Assembly: GCA_948502395.1 (NCBI GenBank)
Contig: CAOPES010000001.1
Coordinates: 124,001-188,000, forward strand
Length of the DNA stretch: 64,000 bases
Direction of reading: 5' to 3'
Origin: an uncultured Clostridia bacterium
GTDB taxonomy: Bacteria; Bacillota; Clostridia; TANB77; CAG-508
Below, piece after piece: positions 9,320 to 18,468 of the stretch. Positions within the stretch are counted from its first letter, which is position 1, and the number at the start of each line of letters is the position of its first letter. Below the pieces are notes generated by a model, which was not told the origin of the DNA, searched no databases, and worked only from the letters and a program-made list of their open reading frames with translations. The translations under genes were made by a program, and so were the position numbers.

Positions 9320-10903
9320 TTGCTAAAGAAGAATGAAAATATTTTAGATAAATTTGTAAAAAAAGACTATAACAATGAATTAGAAGCATTGTTAGAAAAA
9401 AAATATTTTAGCGAAGATACAAAAAGTATATTACTTTCTATCTTATATAAACTAGAAACTTCATACAAAGACTACAAACAAGTAAAGCAAGATGTAGAAA
9501 CAAAAGAGAAAATGATAGAAACATTCATAAAAAATATAAAAGAAAATTGTAATGAAATAAAACTAGTAAACCCAAATTCGAAAGAAAGTGAAATACTAAA
9601 AGGGAAAAGCTTTTGGGTAGAAAAAAACAGAAAAATAATTTTTTGTTATCCAATAGAAAGAAAAGTTCTATATTGTATAAGCAAAATAAGTCAAAAAGAT
9701 AAAATAATAAAAGACAAATATTTTTTAATAAACAAGACATTATCAGACTTGATAACTGTTGGAAAAAATATTAGCACAGTAGAGCCATTAAGAGATTTTA
9801 ATGGCTATTCGTGGACAACTATATCAAGAGAAATCGAAAGTGTAGACCATAACTTAATTTATCAAAATTTAGCCCTTCTATTAGGCAACAATTTTATGGA
9901 TAAATGGTTAACAAATAAAGAAGCAGTTTTAGACTATATGGAAATATTTATAAATAAGCTAGAAGCAACGTACGGAAAAGAAAATGCAAACGAATTCATA
10001 AAAAGATTAAAAGATATATCAATTTTATTAGAAGTGAAATATGATAAAGAAGCAAGTAAAAAAATAAAAAATATAAAAAAAGAAATAGAAGAAAAATTAG
10101 AAGAAATAGAAGATAACAAGATTTTTTTAGAAAGTTTAACAAAAGAAAAAAGGAAACTTACAGGAGAAATTAGAAATATAGACGAAACAATAAATAATAA
10201 AGAAATGCTACAAAGCGAATATGACAAAAGAAATGAGAAACTTCCATTAGAAGAAAAAATATTTAGCATAAGAATACTTTCAAAATTAATGGAAGAAGAA
10301 AGAGCAAAAAAGATAGAGAGAATAGAAAAAATAAATGAATTAATGAACCCACAAAAATTCGTAGAATATAAAAGAAATTTAGAAAGCAAGAAACAAATAC
10401 TAAAAGTATTAGACACATTTGACATAGAAAAAGACATAGAAGAATTAAAATTACAATTACAAAAAATCTTTTTGAAATGCTTTGAACATAAAATGAAAAT
10501 GACAGAAACAAAACAAGAAATGACAAAAATGATTTACGAATTTAGATATTACACAATGTTACCATACAGCTATGAAAAATCAATAAGAGAAGTAGAAGAA
10601 CTAAAAAGTACAATTGAACACATAGAAAGAACTTTATTAGAAAAATCACATAATATGAAAATTATAGAAAAATTTTCAAAACAGGAAGATGTTGATTATG
10701 AACTACTAAAATATATTTTTTCTACAAGAAGTATAAACTTAGAAGAAATATATGTTAAACTTACAAAAGAAAAAGAAAATTATTTTATACAAATTTTTGA
10801 TGGGGAAAGTTTTGAAGATAAAATTCAAATACAAGAGCCAGATAAAATAAATAAAAAAGACTTATATATTAGACTAAACAAAAAAGTCAAAGCATTTTAT
10901 TAA
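9320..10903 (+). CDS. Unknown coiled-coil protein in amidoligase cassette
   Basis: 527 residues from a TTG start with a strong GAAAGGAG site 8 bases upstream. The N-terminal 230 residues are mixed helix and strand (including VEKNRKIIFCYPIERK). The rest is mostly long coiled coil (about 240-345 and 365-470). No catalytic motif is evident. The stop overlaps an ATG (TAATGA) in front of the nuclease gene. Possibly the scaffold or substrate-binding partner of the amidoligase; this is inference from position only. Confidence 0.6.
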   Translation: MLKKNENILDKFVKKDYNNELEALLEKKYFSEDTKSILLSILYKLETSYKDYKQVKQDVETKEKMIETFIKNIKENCNEIKLVNPNSKESEILKGKSFWVEKNRKIIFCYPIERKVLYCISKISQKDKIIKDKYFLINKTLSDLITVGKNISTVEPLRDFNGYSWTTISREIESVDHNLIYQNLALLLGNNFMDKWLTNKEAVLDYMEIFINKLEATYGKENANEFIKRLKDISILLEVKYDKEASKKIKNIKKEIEEKLEEIEDNKIFLESLTKEKRKLTGEIRNIDETINNKEMLQSEYDKRNEKLPLEEKIFSIRILSKLMEEERAKKIERIEKINELMNPQKFVEYKRNLESKKQILKVLDTFDIEKDIEELKLQLQKIFLKCFEHKMKMTETKQEMTKMIYEFRYYTMLPYSYEKSIREVEELKSTIEHIERTLLEKSHNMKIIEKFSKQEDVDYELLKYIFSTRSINLEEIYVKLTKEKENYFIQIFDGESFEDKIQIQEPDKINKKDLYIRLNKKVKAFY

Positions 10904-10923
10904 TGAAAGGAAGAAATAAAAAT

Positions 10924-12579
10924 ATGAAAATTACATTTTTAGGGGCAACAAGAACAGTAACAGGCTCAAACTTTTTAGTAGAAGCGGCAGGAAAAAAATT
11001 CTTAGTAGACTGTGGAATGTGGCAAGGAAGAGCAGAACTAGAAGAACAAAACAGAGAAGAATTTCAATTCAATCCAGCAGAAATAGACTTTATGCTACTA
11101 ACACATGCACACATAGACCACTCTGGAAGAATTCCAAAACTATACAACGAAGGATTCAAGAACAAAATATATGCACACAAAGCAACCTGCGACTTATGTG
11201 CATTAATGTTACCAGACAGTGGACATATTCAAGAAATGGAAAATCAATGGAAAAACAAAAAAAGAGTAAGAAAAGGGCAAAAAGAAGTAGAGCCACTATA
11301 TACAGCAGAAGATGCAGCAAGGTCATTAGAAATATTTGAACCTGTACAATATGACGAAATAATAGAAATAACACCAGAAATACATGTAAGATTTAATGAT
11401 GCAGGACATATGCTAGGATCTAGCATTATAGAATTATGGGTAAAAGAAGACGGAAAAGAAACAAAAACAGTCTTCACAGGAGACTTAGGAAACAATGACA
11501 TACCACTATTAGACTCTCCAACAATGATAGAAAGCGCAGACTACGTTGTAATGGAATCAACATATGGAAGCAGAATTCACCTAAAAAACGAAGAAAAAGC
11601 AGAACTATTCTTAAACATAGTATCAGAAACACTAGATAATGGTGGAACAGTAGTAATACCATCATTTGCAGTAGGAAGAACACAAGAAATTTTATACGAG
11701 ATAAACAAATTAAAAGAAACAAAAGATGACGAAGAATTCAGAAGAAAATACAAAACATTAATGAAATCAAACGTATATGTAGACAGTCCGCTTGCAATAT
11801 CTGCAACAGAAGTATTTAGGGAAAACACAAACCTATTTGAAGACGAAGTGCAAGAAGAAATAATGAAAGGTGACAACCCATTAGAATTCCCAGGATTGCA
11901 ATTTACAAGAACAGCAGACGAATCAAAAGCACTAAATGAAGACCAAAGACCAAGCATAATAATATCAGCAAGTGGAATGTGTGAAGTAGGAAGAATAAAA
12001 CATCACTTAAAACACAACCTATGGAACCCAAAATCAACAGTATTATTTGTTGGTTACCAAGCACCAGGAACACTAGGATATAACATAGTAAACGGGGAAA
12101 AAACAGTAAAAATCTTTGGAGACGAAATAGCAGTAAATGCAAGAATAGAATACATCGAAGGTTATTCAGGGCATGCTGACCAAGACGGACTTATGAATTT
12201 TATATATTCATTCATAAACAAACCAAAGAAAATTTTCCTAGTACATGGAGAAGAAGAAGCACAAGACATCTTTAAAGCCAAAGTGGAAGAAGAAGCACAA
12301 ATACCAGTGGTAATACCACAATGGGGAGAAACCTATGAAATAGACAAAGAAAACGACAAGGTTGAAGTTGTTGGAAAAATCGAAAGAAGAGAAACTGCAA
12401 ACACATTAAGAAGAGAAATAATGCAAAGATTATCAAAATTAAGAAACGAAATTCAAGATATGGAAGACTATGTAAAACAAGACGTTCAAGATACAAACTT
12501 ATCAGATAGAGAAGTTTTTGCAATAAACGAAAGAATAAAGGACCTGGAAAAACAAATCTTAAATATAATAGAAGGATAG
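10924..12579 (+). CDS. Metallo-beta-lactamase/beta-CASP nuclease
   Basis: I choose the ATG at 10924 because AAAGGAAG lies just upstream; the ATG at 10903 would put that site inside the gene. 551 residues. The zinc motif HAHIDHSG is near residue 60, DAGHMLGSS near 160 and FTGDLG near 183. The beta-CASP region carries VIPSFAVGRTQE and SASGMCEVGR, and GYSGHADQDG lies near 415. This is the CPSF-73-like exonuclease/MBL RNA-processing family. The short helical tail after residue 490 is unusual. An RNA substrate is likely by family. Confidence 0.88.
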   Translation: MKITFLGATRTVTGSNFLVEAAGKKFLVDCGMWQGRAELEEQNREEFQFNPAEIDFMLLTHAHIDHSGRIPKLYNEGFKNKIYAHKATCDLCALMLPDSGHIQEMENQWKNKKRVRKGQKEVEPLYTAEDAARSLEIFEPVQYDEIIEITPEIHVRFNDAGHMLGSSIIELWVKEDGKETKTVFTGDLGNNDIPLLDSPTMIESADYVVMESTYGSRIHLKNEEKAELFLNIVSETLDNGGTVVIPSFAVGRTQEILYEINKLKETKDDEEFRRKYKTLMKSNVYVDSPLAISATEVFRENTNLFEDEVQEEIMKGDNPLEFPGLQFTRTADESKALNEDQRPSIIISASGMCEVGRIKHHLKHNLWNPKSTVLFVGYQAPGTLGYNIVNGEKTVKIFGDEIAVNARIEYIEGYSGHADQDGLMNFIYSFINKPKKIFLVHGEEEAQDIFKAKVEEEAQIPVVIPQWGETYEIDKENDKVEVVGKIERRETANTLRREIMQRLSKLRNEIQDMEDYVKQDVQDTNLSDREVFAINERIKDLEKQILNIIEG

Positions 12580-12584
12580 AATTT

Positions 12585-12697
12585 TGGGTGTTTTTGGGGA
12601 CAGTCCTAAAAAACACCCTATAAAGTTTTAAGATTTTAATAATTAATATTATAATTGTAATTGGGTGTTTTTTAGGTCTGTCCCCAAAAACACCCAA
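12585..12697. repeat. GGGGACAG inverted repeat pair, GGTGTTTTT family
   Basis: TTGGGTGTTTTTGGGGAC at the left and its near-perfect inverted copy ending GTCCCCAAAAACACCCAA at the right enclose a 45-base AT-rich centre. Each arm is itself a small hairpin (GGGTGTTTTT pairing with AAAAAACACCC). This is REPIN-like architecture. It fills the gap between the nuclease and glucoamylase genes and may also terminate transcription. Confidence 0.88.
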
Positions 12698-12710
12698 GAA
12701 AGGTAAAAAA

Positions 12711-14675
12711 ATGGAAAACAAATATTTAAATGAAGCAATAATTGGAAACAAAAATATGATAGCCACATTTACAGAAAAAGGGGAGTTACAAAGAATGTAC
12801 TTTCCAAGTAAAGATAACAGGCAATATATCAACTTTTTTCACACAGGAGTGAAAGTAAATAATTCGGACCTAATATATTTGCATGACGACATCAACAATG
12901 TCTACAAACAATATTACGATACAGACACAAATGTGTTAAACACAGAAGTAACAAATACATACTTCAATTTGAATATGCTTCAAACAGATTATGTATTATT
13001 GAAAGAAAATGTATTAGCAAAAAGATATATATTCTTAAACAATGGAAAAATAGACTTAAATACAAAATTTTTTATACATTCAGAATTGCTATCAGACCAA
13101 AATAATTTAGTTGGTTGCAAAGTAATTGATGAAGGTATGATGCAGTATGCACATGACTTTAATGTAGCAACATTTGCAAAAGGTGCAAAAATTGTAGCAC
13201 ATCAAATAAATGGAAGCAAAGAAACAATAAAAAGAGCTGAAATTTGGGACAAAGACTATATTGGAATGTCAAAAGACAGTAGTATTGCATATGACTTGGG
13301 AGTGATAAAACCACAAGAAAAGAAAGTTCTAGAAATATGTATTCTGATAGATGAAAATAAAAACATTTCAGATATGGAAGATGAAGTTGATAGAATTACA
13401 AAAATAGATTTACACAAAGAATATACTAACACAAAAGCATATTGGAGAAAATATGTAAGAGCACATAATGGTTTAAACCTAAAAGAACCACAAAACAGCT
13501 ACGAAGAAAGAATTTTTGAAATATATAAAAGAAGTATATTGCTATTTCCATTGTTAACAAATGCAGAAACAGGTGGAATTATAGCGTCACCAGAAGTTGA
13601 CGAAAACTTTACTAGATGTGGAAGATATGCTTATTGCTGGCCAAGAGATGCAGTATTTATAACAAAAGCAATGGACATTTTAAAAATGGAAAAAGAAACA
13701 GAAAAATTTTATAAATGTTTCTGCAAAAAAACACAAAGCAAAAATGGAATGTGGGAGCAAAGATTTTATACAGACGGAAAACTTGCACCTTGTTGGGGAT
13801 ATCAAGTTGACGAAACAGCAAGTGTAGTTTTTGGAGTATATGAGCATTACCAATATACTAAATCAGAAAAATTTTTAAAAGACAATTTACAAATGTGTGA
13901 AAAAGCAATAAGCTTTTTGAAAAAATATGTAAAAGATTGGCTAGAAATCGACGGAAGAGAAGAAAGAGACAAAGACAAAGTACAAGAAGAAATTGAAAAT
14001 TCAATAAATAGACAAGGACACAAATATCCAGTAAGTTATGATATTTGGGAAGAAAATGATAAGGGTGTACATTTTTATTCATTAGCTAGTATTTATTCAG
14101 CATTTGACAAGATGCTTGCTATTTATAGGGCTCTTGGAAAAAATGTATCTGAATTTGAAAATAACAGATTAAAAGAAGAAAAAGTATCTAAAAATGAAAG
14201 AGAAATTGAGAAAATACAGGTAGAACTAAAAAAATATATAGAAGAAAATCTATATGATGATGAAAAGAAATCTTATGTTAGAAATACAGAAGATAGAAGA
14301 ATGGATATAAGCTTACTAGGAGCTGTGACACCGTTTAATGTATTTAAGCCAAAAGAGAATAAAGTTAAGAATACAGTTGAGAGAATAAATATGAATATAA
14401 GGACTTATACTGGTGGATATCAAAGGTATGAGGGCGATGGTTATATGAATGGTAATCCTTGGCCTATTGCCAATTTGTGGATGACTTTGTATTACCTAGA
14501 AGCTGGTGAGAAGAAGCTTGCAAAGGAGACTTTTGATTTTGTTGTTAAGACTGCTGGTAAACATTTTTATTTGGGTGAGCAGGTTGATAATAGTACTTTG
14601 AAGCCTAATTGGGTTATTGGACTTGGCTGGTCTCATGCAATGTTTGTTATTGTTTTGGAAAAATTGTATGGATAA
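12711..14675 (+). CDS. Glycoside hydrolase family 15 (glucoamylase-like)
   Basis: 654 residues, the normal length for bacterial GH15 enzymes. An N-terminal beta-sandwich (about 1-270) is followed by the (alpha/alpha)6 barrel. GRYAYCWPRDAVF near residue 305 is the GH15 signature, and WGYQVDETASVVF and GWSHAMFVIVLEKL are family regions. There is no signal peptide, so it acts in the cytoplasm, presumably trimming alpha-glucans or glycogen to glucose. AGAAAGG precedes the ATG. The 3' third is less A-rich than the start, which may reflect mixed ancestry. Confidence 0.88.
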   Translation: MENKYLNEAIIGNKNMIATFTEKGELQRMYFPSKDNRQYINFFHTGVKVNNSDLIYLHDDINNVYKQYYDTDTNVLNTEVTNTYFNLNMLQTDYVLLKENVLAKRYIFLNNGKIDLNTKFFIHSELLSDQNNLVGCKVIDEGMMQYAHDFNVATFAKGAKIVAHQINGSKETIKRAEIWDKDYIGMSKDSSIAYDLGVIKPQEKKVLEICILIDENKNISDMEDEVDRITKIDLHKEYTNTKAYWRKYVRAHNGLNLKEPQNSYEERIFEIYKRSILLFPLLTNAETGGIIASPEVDENFTRCGRYAYCWPRDAVFITKAMDILKMEKETEKFYKCFCKKTQSKNGMWEQRFYTDGKLAPCWGYQVDETASVVFGVYEHYQYTKSEKFLKDNLQMCEKAISFLKKYVKDWLEIDGREERDKDKVQEEIENSINRQGHKYPVSYDIWEENDKGVHFYSLASIYSAFDKMLAIYRALGKNVSEFENNRLKEEKVSKNEREIEKIQVELKKYIEENLYDDEKKSYVRNTEDRRMDISLLGAVTPFNVFKPKENKVKNTVERINMNIRTYTGGYQRYEGDGYMNGNPWPIANLWMTLYYLEAGEKKLAKETFDFVVKTAGKHFYLGEQVDNSTLKPNWVIGLGWSHAMFVIVLEKLYG

Positions 14676-14680
14676 AATTT

Positions 14681-15201
14681 TTGCCAACGGGGACGGTTCT
14701 TTTTGGCACGTTTCTGCAACCAAGGGACAGACCTTCCAAATTGCTTGACCCCCTGTCGCTGGCGATATACGTGTTATTTTTGATATTGCTTTTGTTCACT
14801 ACGCTCAATAATAATTTGTATGTTTATATAAAAGGGGTTTTCACTCAGGCTCAAATTCTTATTTTATATTTTGAATAAATGCTGAATGTGACTGGAAGAA
14901 GATTAGAAATTCTTTAACTTTTTTATGGAAATAGTTCACACTTGCTGTGAAAGGGAGCCATAAAAAAGTTATTAGAATTTCTTTTCTTATGTAAGAAACC
15001 GAAGCATTTATGAAAAATAAAAATAAGAATTTGCCCGTGAACATTACTTTTTATATAAACTTACAAATTCTAAATTTTGCTTCATTCAAGCAAGCAATAT
15101 CAAAAATAACACGTATATCGCCAGCGACAGGGGTCAAGCGATTTGGAAGGTCTGTCCCTTGGTTGCAGAAATGTGCCAAAAAGGACCGTCCCCAGTGGCA
15201 A
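14681..15201. repeat. 521-bp near-perfect palindrome with GGGGACGG ends
   Basis: TTGCCAACGGGGACGG at the left end is matched by the inverted CCGTCCCCAGTGGCAA at the right. The arms are complementary over most of about 250 bases (for example CAAGGGACAGACCTTCCAAA left, inverted at 15141-15160). The centre is a TTCACA-CTTGC-TGTGAA hairpin at 14935-14951. No gene is convincing inside. It looks like a MITE or a pair of head-to-head repeat elements and would form a very large cruciform. Confidence 0.9.
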
Positions 15202-15205
15202 AAAA

Positions 15206-15233
15206 TTGCCAAAAAGGTCCGTCCCTATTGGCA
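15206..15233 (-). repeat. GGGGACGG repeat, TTGCCA family
   Basis: A 28-base unit, TTGCCAAAAAGGTCCGTCCC then TATTGGCA, in inverse orientation and abutting the right end of the large palindrome. Confidence 0.85.
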
Positions 15234-15250
15234 GGGCAAAAAAGTTTAGA

Positions 15251-15276
15251 AAAAGACTTGAAAAGTCTTTTTTTTT
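15251..15276 (+). terminator. Terminator upstream of gapA
   Basis: AAAAGACTT, GAA, AAGTCTTTT forms a 9-bp stem followed by further T residues. Its loop carries the TTGAAA of the gapA promoter. Confidence 0.85.
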
Positions 15277-15286
15277 GTTATAGAAT
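15259..15286 (+). promoter_or_regulatory. gapA promoter overlapping the terminator
   Basis: TTGAAA at 15259-15264 and TAGAAT at 15281-15286 with 16 bp between. The region after it (AATAGGAATGTCCTAA) is nearly identical to the one after the pgk promoter. The start codon lies 46 bases downstream of the -10. Confidence 0.65.
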
Positions 15287-15332
15287 AGGAATGTCCTAAA
15301 AAGGGCAAAATAAAAATTAAGGAGGAATTTTT

Positions 15333-16337
15333 ATGTCAATAAAAGTAGGAATTAACGGATTTGGAAGAATTGGAAACTTATCATTCCAAGCAGCAATTGC
15401 AAAGGAAGGAGTAGAGGTAGTAGCAGTAAACGATCCATTCATCACAGCAGACTATATGGCATATATGACAAAATATGATACAGTACACGGAAAATTCAAC
15501 GGAACAGTAGAAGAAAAAGACGGAAATCTAATAGTAAATGGAAAAGAAATAAAAGTATATAATGAAATGGACCCACATAACATCCCATGGGGAGAAATAG
15601 GAGTAGAATACGTACTAGAATGTTCAGGAGTATTCACAACATTAGAAAAAGCACAAGCCCACATAGATGCAGGAGCAAAAAAAGTAATAATCAGTGCACC
15701 ATCAAAAGATGCTCCAATGTTTGTAATGGGAGTAAACAATGAAACATATGACCCAAGCATGAACATAGTATCAAACGCATCTTGTACAACAAACTGTCTA
15801 GCACCATTAGCAAAAGTTATAAACGACAACTTTGGAATTAAAGACGGATTAATGACAACAGTACACGCTACAACAGCAACACAAAAAACTGTTGACGGAG
15901 CTTCTAAAAAAGATTGGAGAGGTGGAAGAGCAGCAGCAGCTAACATCATACCATCATCAACAGGAGCAGCAAAAGCAGTTGGAAAAGTAATACCAACATT
16001 AAATGGAAAACTAACAGGTATGTCATTCAGAGTACCAACAGTAGACGTATCAGTTGTTGACTTAACATGTAACTTAGAAAAACCAGCAAAAATGGAAGAA
16101 ATCTGTGCAGCAATCAAAAAAGCATCTGAAAATGAAATGAAGGGAATTATCGAATATACAGATGAACCAGTAGTTTCATCAGACTTTATCAATGATGCTC
16201 ATACATCAATATTTGATGCAACAGCAGGTATTCAATTAACAGATACATTTGTAAAATTAGTTGCTTGGTATGATAATGAATGGGGATACTCAAATAAATT
16301 AGTAGACCTAGCTTGTTACATTGCATCAAAAGGATAA
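15333..16337 (+). CDS. gapA: Glyceraldehyde-3-phosphate dehydrogenase, type I
   Basis: 334 residues. Converts glyceraldehyde-3-phosphate, NAD and phosphate to 1,3-bisphosphoglycerate. NAD-binding GINGFGRIGNL starts at residue 6, the catalytic Cys lies in SNASCTTNCLAP near 150, and WYDNEWGYSNKLVDL is near 311. AAGGAGGAA precedes the ATG. It has its own promoter and terminator; pgk, tpiA and gpmI follow 2-6 kb downstream. Confidence 0.98.
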   Translation: MSIKVGINGFGRIGNLSFQAAIAKEGVEVVAVNDPFITADYMAYMTKYDTVHGKFNGTVEEKDGNLIVNGKEIKVYNEMDPHNIPWGEIGVEYVLECSGVFTTLEKAQAHIDAGAKKVIISAPSKDAPMFVMGVNNETYDPSMNIVSNASCTTNCLAPLAKVINDNFGIKDGLMTTVHATTATQKTVDGASKKDWRGGRAAAANIIPSSTGAAKAVGKVIPTLNGKLTGMSFRVPTVDVSVVDLTCNLEKPAKMEEICAAIKKASENEMKGIIEYTDEPVVSSDFINDAHTSIFDATAGIQLTDTFVKLVAWYDNEWGYSNKLVDLACYIASKG

Positions 16338-16350
16338 TTAGTAAAAATAT

Positions 16351-16380
16351 AAAAAGAATACTTGCAAAGTATTCTTTTTT
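16351..16380 (+). terminator. gapA terminator
   Basis: AAGAATACTT, GCA, AAGTATTCTT followed by T residues. Same layout as the hairpins at 15251 and 18440, with the next promoter's -35 in the loop. Confidence 0.88.
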
Positions 16381-16390
16381 CATATAAAAT
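16362..16390 (+). promoter_or_regulatory. Promoter for pilin-LamG gene, overlapping the gapA terminator
   Basis: TTGCAA at 16362-16367, in the terminator loop, and TAAAAT at 16385-16390 are 17 bp apart. The gene starts 42 bases downstream. Confidence 0.55.
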
Positions 16391-16432
16391 AAAAGTGCTT
16401 AGTATTATAAATAAATTTAGGGAGGCATACAA

Positions 16433-17467
16433 ATGAAAAATAATAAGGGTGTAACTCTAATAGCATTAGCAATAACAATTATAGTAATGTTGATTTTAGC
16501 AAGCATAACAATAGGTTCTATTAGAGATAAAAAAGGAATAGTAAAACAAGCAGAAACAAGTTCAGCAGAAGCTGAAAAAGAGAGTATAATAGAAAAGATA
16601 GAAGCTGATTTATATAATGAAAAGATAAAAAAAGGTAAGAAGCCCACGAAGTCTGAATTAAAGCAGATGATTGAAGCAAAGGGATATAGTGATACTTTGG
16701 CAGAAGATAGTTTTACATCAAAAGGTGGTAAATATACAATTAATTATGATGAGATTTCAGGCTGGGAAGGCTATGTTGAAGATGGGTTAATTTTACATTT
16801 GGATGCTATAAACAATACTGGAGAAGGAGATAGCAATCATAGTAATACCAGTAATATCTGGAAAGATTTAAGTGGAAGTAATAATGATGTAACATTAGCA
16901 AATGAACATACTTTTAGTAATAAAGAATTAGTTTGTAGAAAGAAAGAAGGCCAAATTTATTCTAGTAGTAAAAATGCTGTATTTAATGTAGAACCAGAAG
17001 ATTATACAATAGAAATAGTTGCTAAGTATAGTAAAAAAGAAGAATGGGGATGGATTTTTAGTTTAAGAGAAGATTCAAATCAAAAAGGACTTCAATTCAT
17101 AAGTTATGATAATGAGGAAGGGGGCGAAAACTACCAAAGATTTGGTTATTACGAACCTAATGGGGCAGGGACTAATGTAAAAAATATAGACTATGAAGAT
17201 ATAGTTGGAGCAAAATTTAATAGAGCTATAACATATAAAAAAGATAGTAAACAATTAATAGGGTATGAAAATTCAAAAGAAATAGAGAGATTACAAACAA
17301 ATCCAGCAATATTAGCTGGTGCAAAAGCTCGATTGGGTGGTACTAATTGGCATACAAGAATTTCACTAAATGGGTCTATATATTCAGTAAGAGTATATAA
17401 TCGTGAATTAACACAAGAAGAAATAGAAAACAATTATAGAGTAGACCAAGCACGCTTTGGTATTTAA
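16433..17467 (+). CDS. Prepilin-type protein with LamG-like domain
   Basis: 344 residues. The short leader MKNNKG is followed by VTLIALAITIIVMLILASIT, a type IV prepilin-like cleavage site and hydrophobic helix (about 7-30), but the Glu normally at mature position 5 is Ala. A linker follows to about residue 110. The C-terminal part (about 120-340) has the beta-sandwich look of a concanavalin/LamG domain: GLILHLDAINNTGEG, WKDLSGSNND, YSVRVYNRELTQEEI. A surface-displayed, glycan-binding pseudopilin is the best guess. AGGGAGG precedes the ATG. Confidence 0.75.
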   Translation: MKNNKGVTLIALAITIIVMLILASITIGSIRDKKGIVKQAETSSAEAEKESIIEKIEADLYNEKIKKGKKPTKSELKQMIEAKGYSDTLAEDSFTSKGGKYTINYDEISGWEGYVEDGLILHLDAINNTGEGDSNHSNTSNIWKDLSGSNNDVTLANEHTFSNKELVCRKKEGQIYSSSKNAVFNVEPEDYTIEIVAKYSKKEEWGWIFSLREDSNQKGLQFISYDNEEGGENYQRFGYYEPNGAGTNVKNIDYEDIVGAKFNRAITYKKDSKQLIGYENSKEIERLQTNPAILAGAKARLGGTNWHTRISLNGSIYSVRVYNRELTQEEIENNYRVDQARFGI

Positions 17468-17500
17468 CAAAGATATAAACAGAAACTTTATAAAACCATC

Positions 17501-17528
17501 TTGACTTTATTTTGAATTATGGTAAAAT
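17501..17528 (+). promoter_or_regulatory. Promoter for the small protein/GNAT pair
   Basis: TTGACT at 17501-17506 and TAAAAT at 17523-17528 with a 16-bp spacer. The 90 bases from here to the first start codon are AT-rich and otherwise featureless. Confidence 0.6.
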
Positions 17529-17619
17529 ATTTATGAAAACAGAAAAGTTTGAAAATTACATAATTATTTGTTATAATTATTATAGATATTGCATAAAATA
17601 TAATAGGAGATGATGTAGT

Positions 17620-17796
17620 ATGGCAACAAAAAGTTTTTTAAAAAATATAGTTATTAAAGATAAAAAGTCAGCAACAGCATTTATCGAAGCATTAGAAAAT
17701 GCAGAAGGAAAAAAGAGAAAAAATGTGAAAATCGATAGATTAGTTGAAGACATAGAAGATAGTGAAAAAATAAAGGAAATATTTAAACATAAATAA
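17620..17796 (+). CDS. Small protein upstream of GNAT gene, possible antitoxin
   Basis: 58 residues, MATKSFLKNIVIKDKKSA at the start, highly charged, Lys/Glu rich, no Cys. An AGGAGATGATG site precedes the ATG. It ends 2 bases before the GNAT gene, so the two are co-translated. Size, charge and position fit the antitoxin half of a GNAT-type toxin-antitoxin pair, though no ribbon-helix-helix motif is clear. The function is inferred from context only. Confidence 0.6.
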   Translation: MATKSFLKNIVIKDKKSATAFIEALENAEGKKRKNVKIDRLVEDIEDSEKIKEIFKHK

Positions 17797-17798
17797 TA

Positions 17799-18413
17799 AT
17801 GGGATATAAAGTAATAAAGCTAAAGAATATCTATAATAATTTAGGAGAAGTGGAAACGAAAAAGATACTAAAAGAATTTAAATGCGAACTAAATAAGGAT
17901 GTTGAATATTTTTTACACGAAAAAGCAATTGAGTTTTCTAAACAAGGAATTGCAGAAACATTCATAGTTATGAGCCAGTATAAAAGGAAAGAAGTTATAG
18001 TTGGATATTTTTCAACCACTAATAAGGCTATAAATATAAAAAAGATGAATCTCAGTGCTACAAAGAAAAAAAGAATATTAAAGTTTGCAAAATACGACAA
18101 AGAATATAAAACATATAGTGTAGCACTACCTTTAATAGGACAAATTGGAAAGAATTATAGTAATGGATATAATAAATTAATTACAGGTGATATGTTACTG
18201 AAACTAGCCTGTAACAAAATAAAAATAGCACAAGATGTATTAGGTGGAAGATATGTATACTTAGAATGTGAAGATAAGCCAAAATTAAAAGAATTTTATG
18301 AAAGTAATGGTTTTGTATGTTTTGGAAAACGAAATCTAGAAAGAGACGAAAGAGATAAAAACAATGGAGACTATCTACTTCAAATGTTATGTGATTTAAG
18401 TAAGAATAATTAA
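17799..18413 (+). CDS. GNAT-like acetyltransferase
   Basis: 204 residues. The pattern YFSTTNKAINI (strand), VALPLIGQIGKNY, then ACNKIKIAQDVLGGRYVYLECEDKP and FYESNGFVCF is that of GNAT N-acetyltransferases that include tRNA-acetylating toxins, and the last two segments match the acetyl-CoA end of the fold. It follows a 58-residue gene by 2 bases and has its own promoter and terminator between gapA and pgk. The substrate is unknown. Confidence 0.75.
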   Translation: MGYKVIKLKNIYNNLGEVETKKILKEFKCELNKDVEYFLHEKAIEFSKQGIAETFIVMSQYKRKEVIVGYFSTTNKAINIKKMNLSATKKKRILKFAKYDKEYKTYSVALPLIGQIGKNYSNGYNKLITGDMLLKLACNKIKIAQDVLGGRYVYLECEDKPKLKEFYESNGFVCFGKRNLERDERDKNNGDYLLQMLCDLSKNN

Positions 18414-18439
18414 AACAATAATTAGAGTACAAAAATATA

Positions 18440-18468
18440 AAAAGAACACTTGAAAAGTGTTCTTTTTT
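18440..18468 (+). terminator. Terminator after GNAT gene
   Basis: AAAGAACACTTGAAAAGTGTTCTTTTTT-type hairpin: AAGAACACTT pairs with AAGTGTTCTT and runs into six T residues. Confidence 0.88.

Noticed and set aside
14759..15249. Small ORFs within the 521-bp palindrome
   Set aside because: They arise on both arms from inverted sequence, lack good ribosome sites and resemble no family.
15452..16192. Long minus-strand ORF (246 codons) opposite gapA
   Set aside because: A shadow of the strongly conserved gapA frame; no ribosome site and an atypical Ser/Ile/Phe-rich product. Similar antisense ORFs opposite ftsK, pgk, clpC and dxs were dropped for the same reason.
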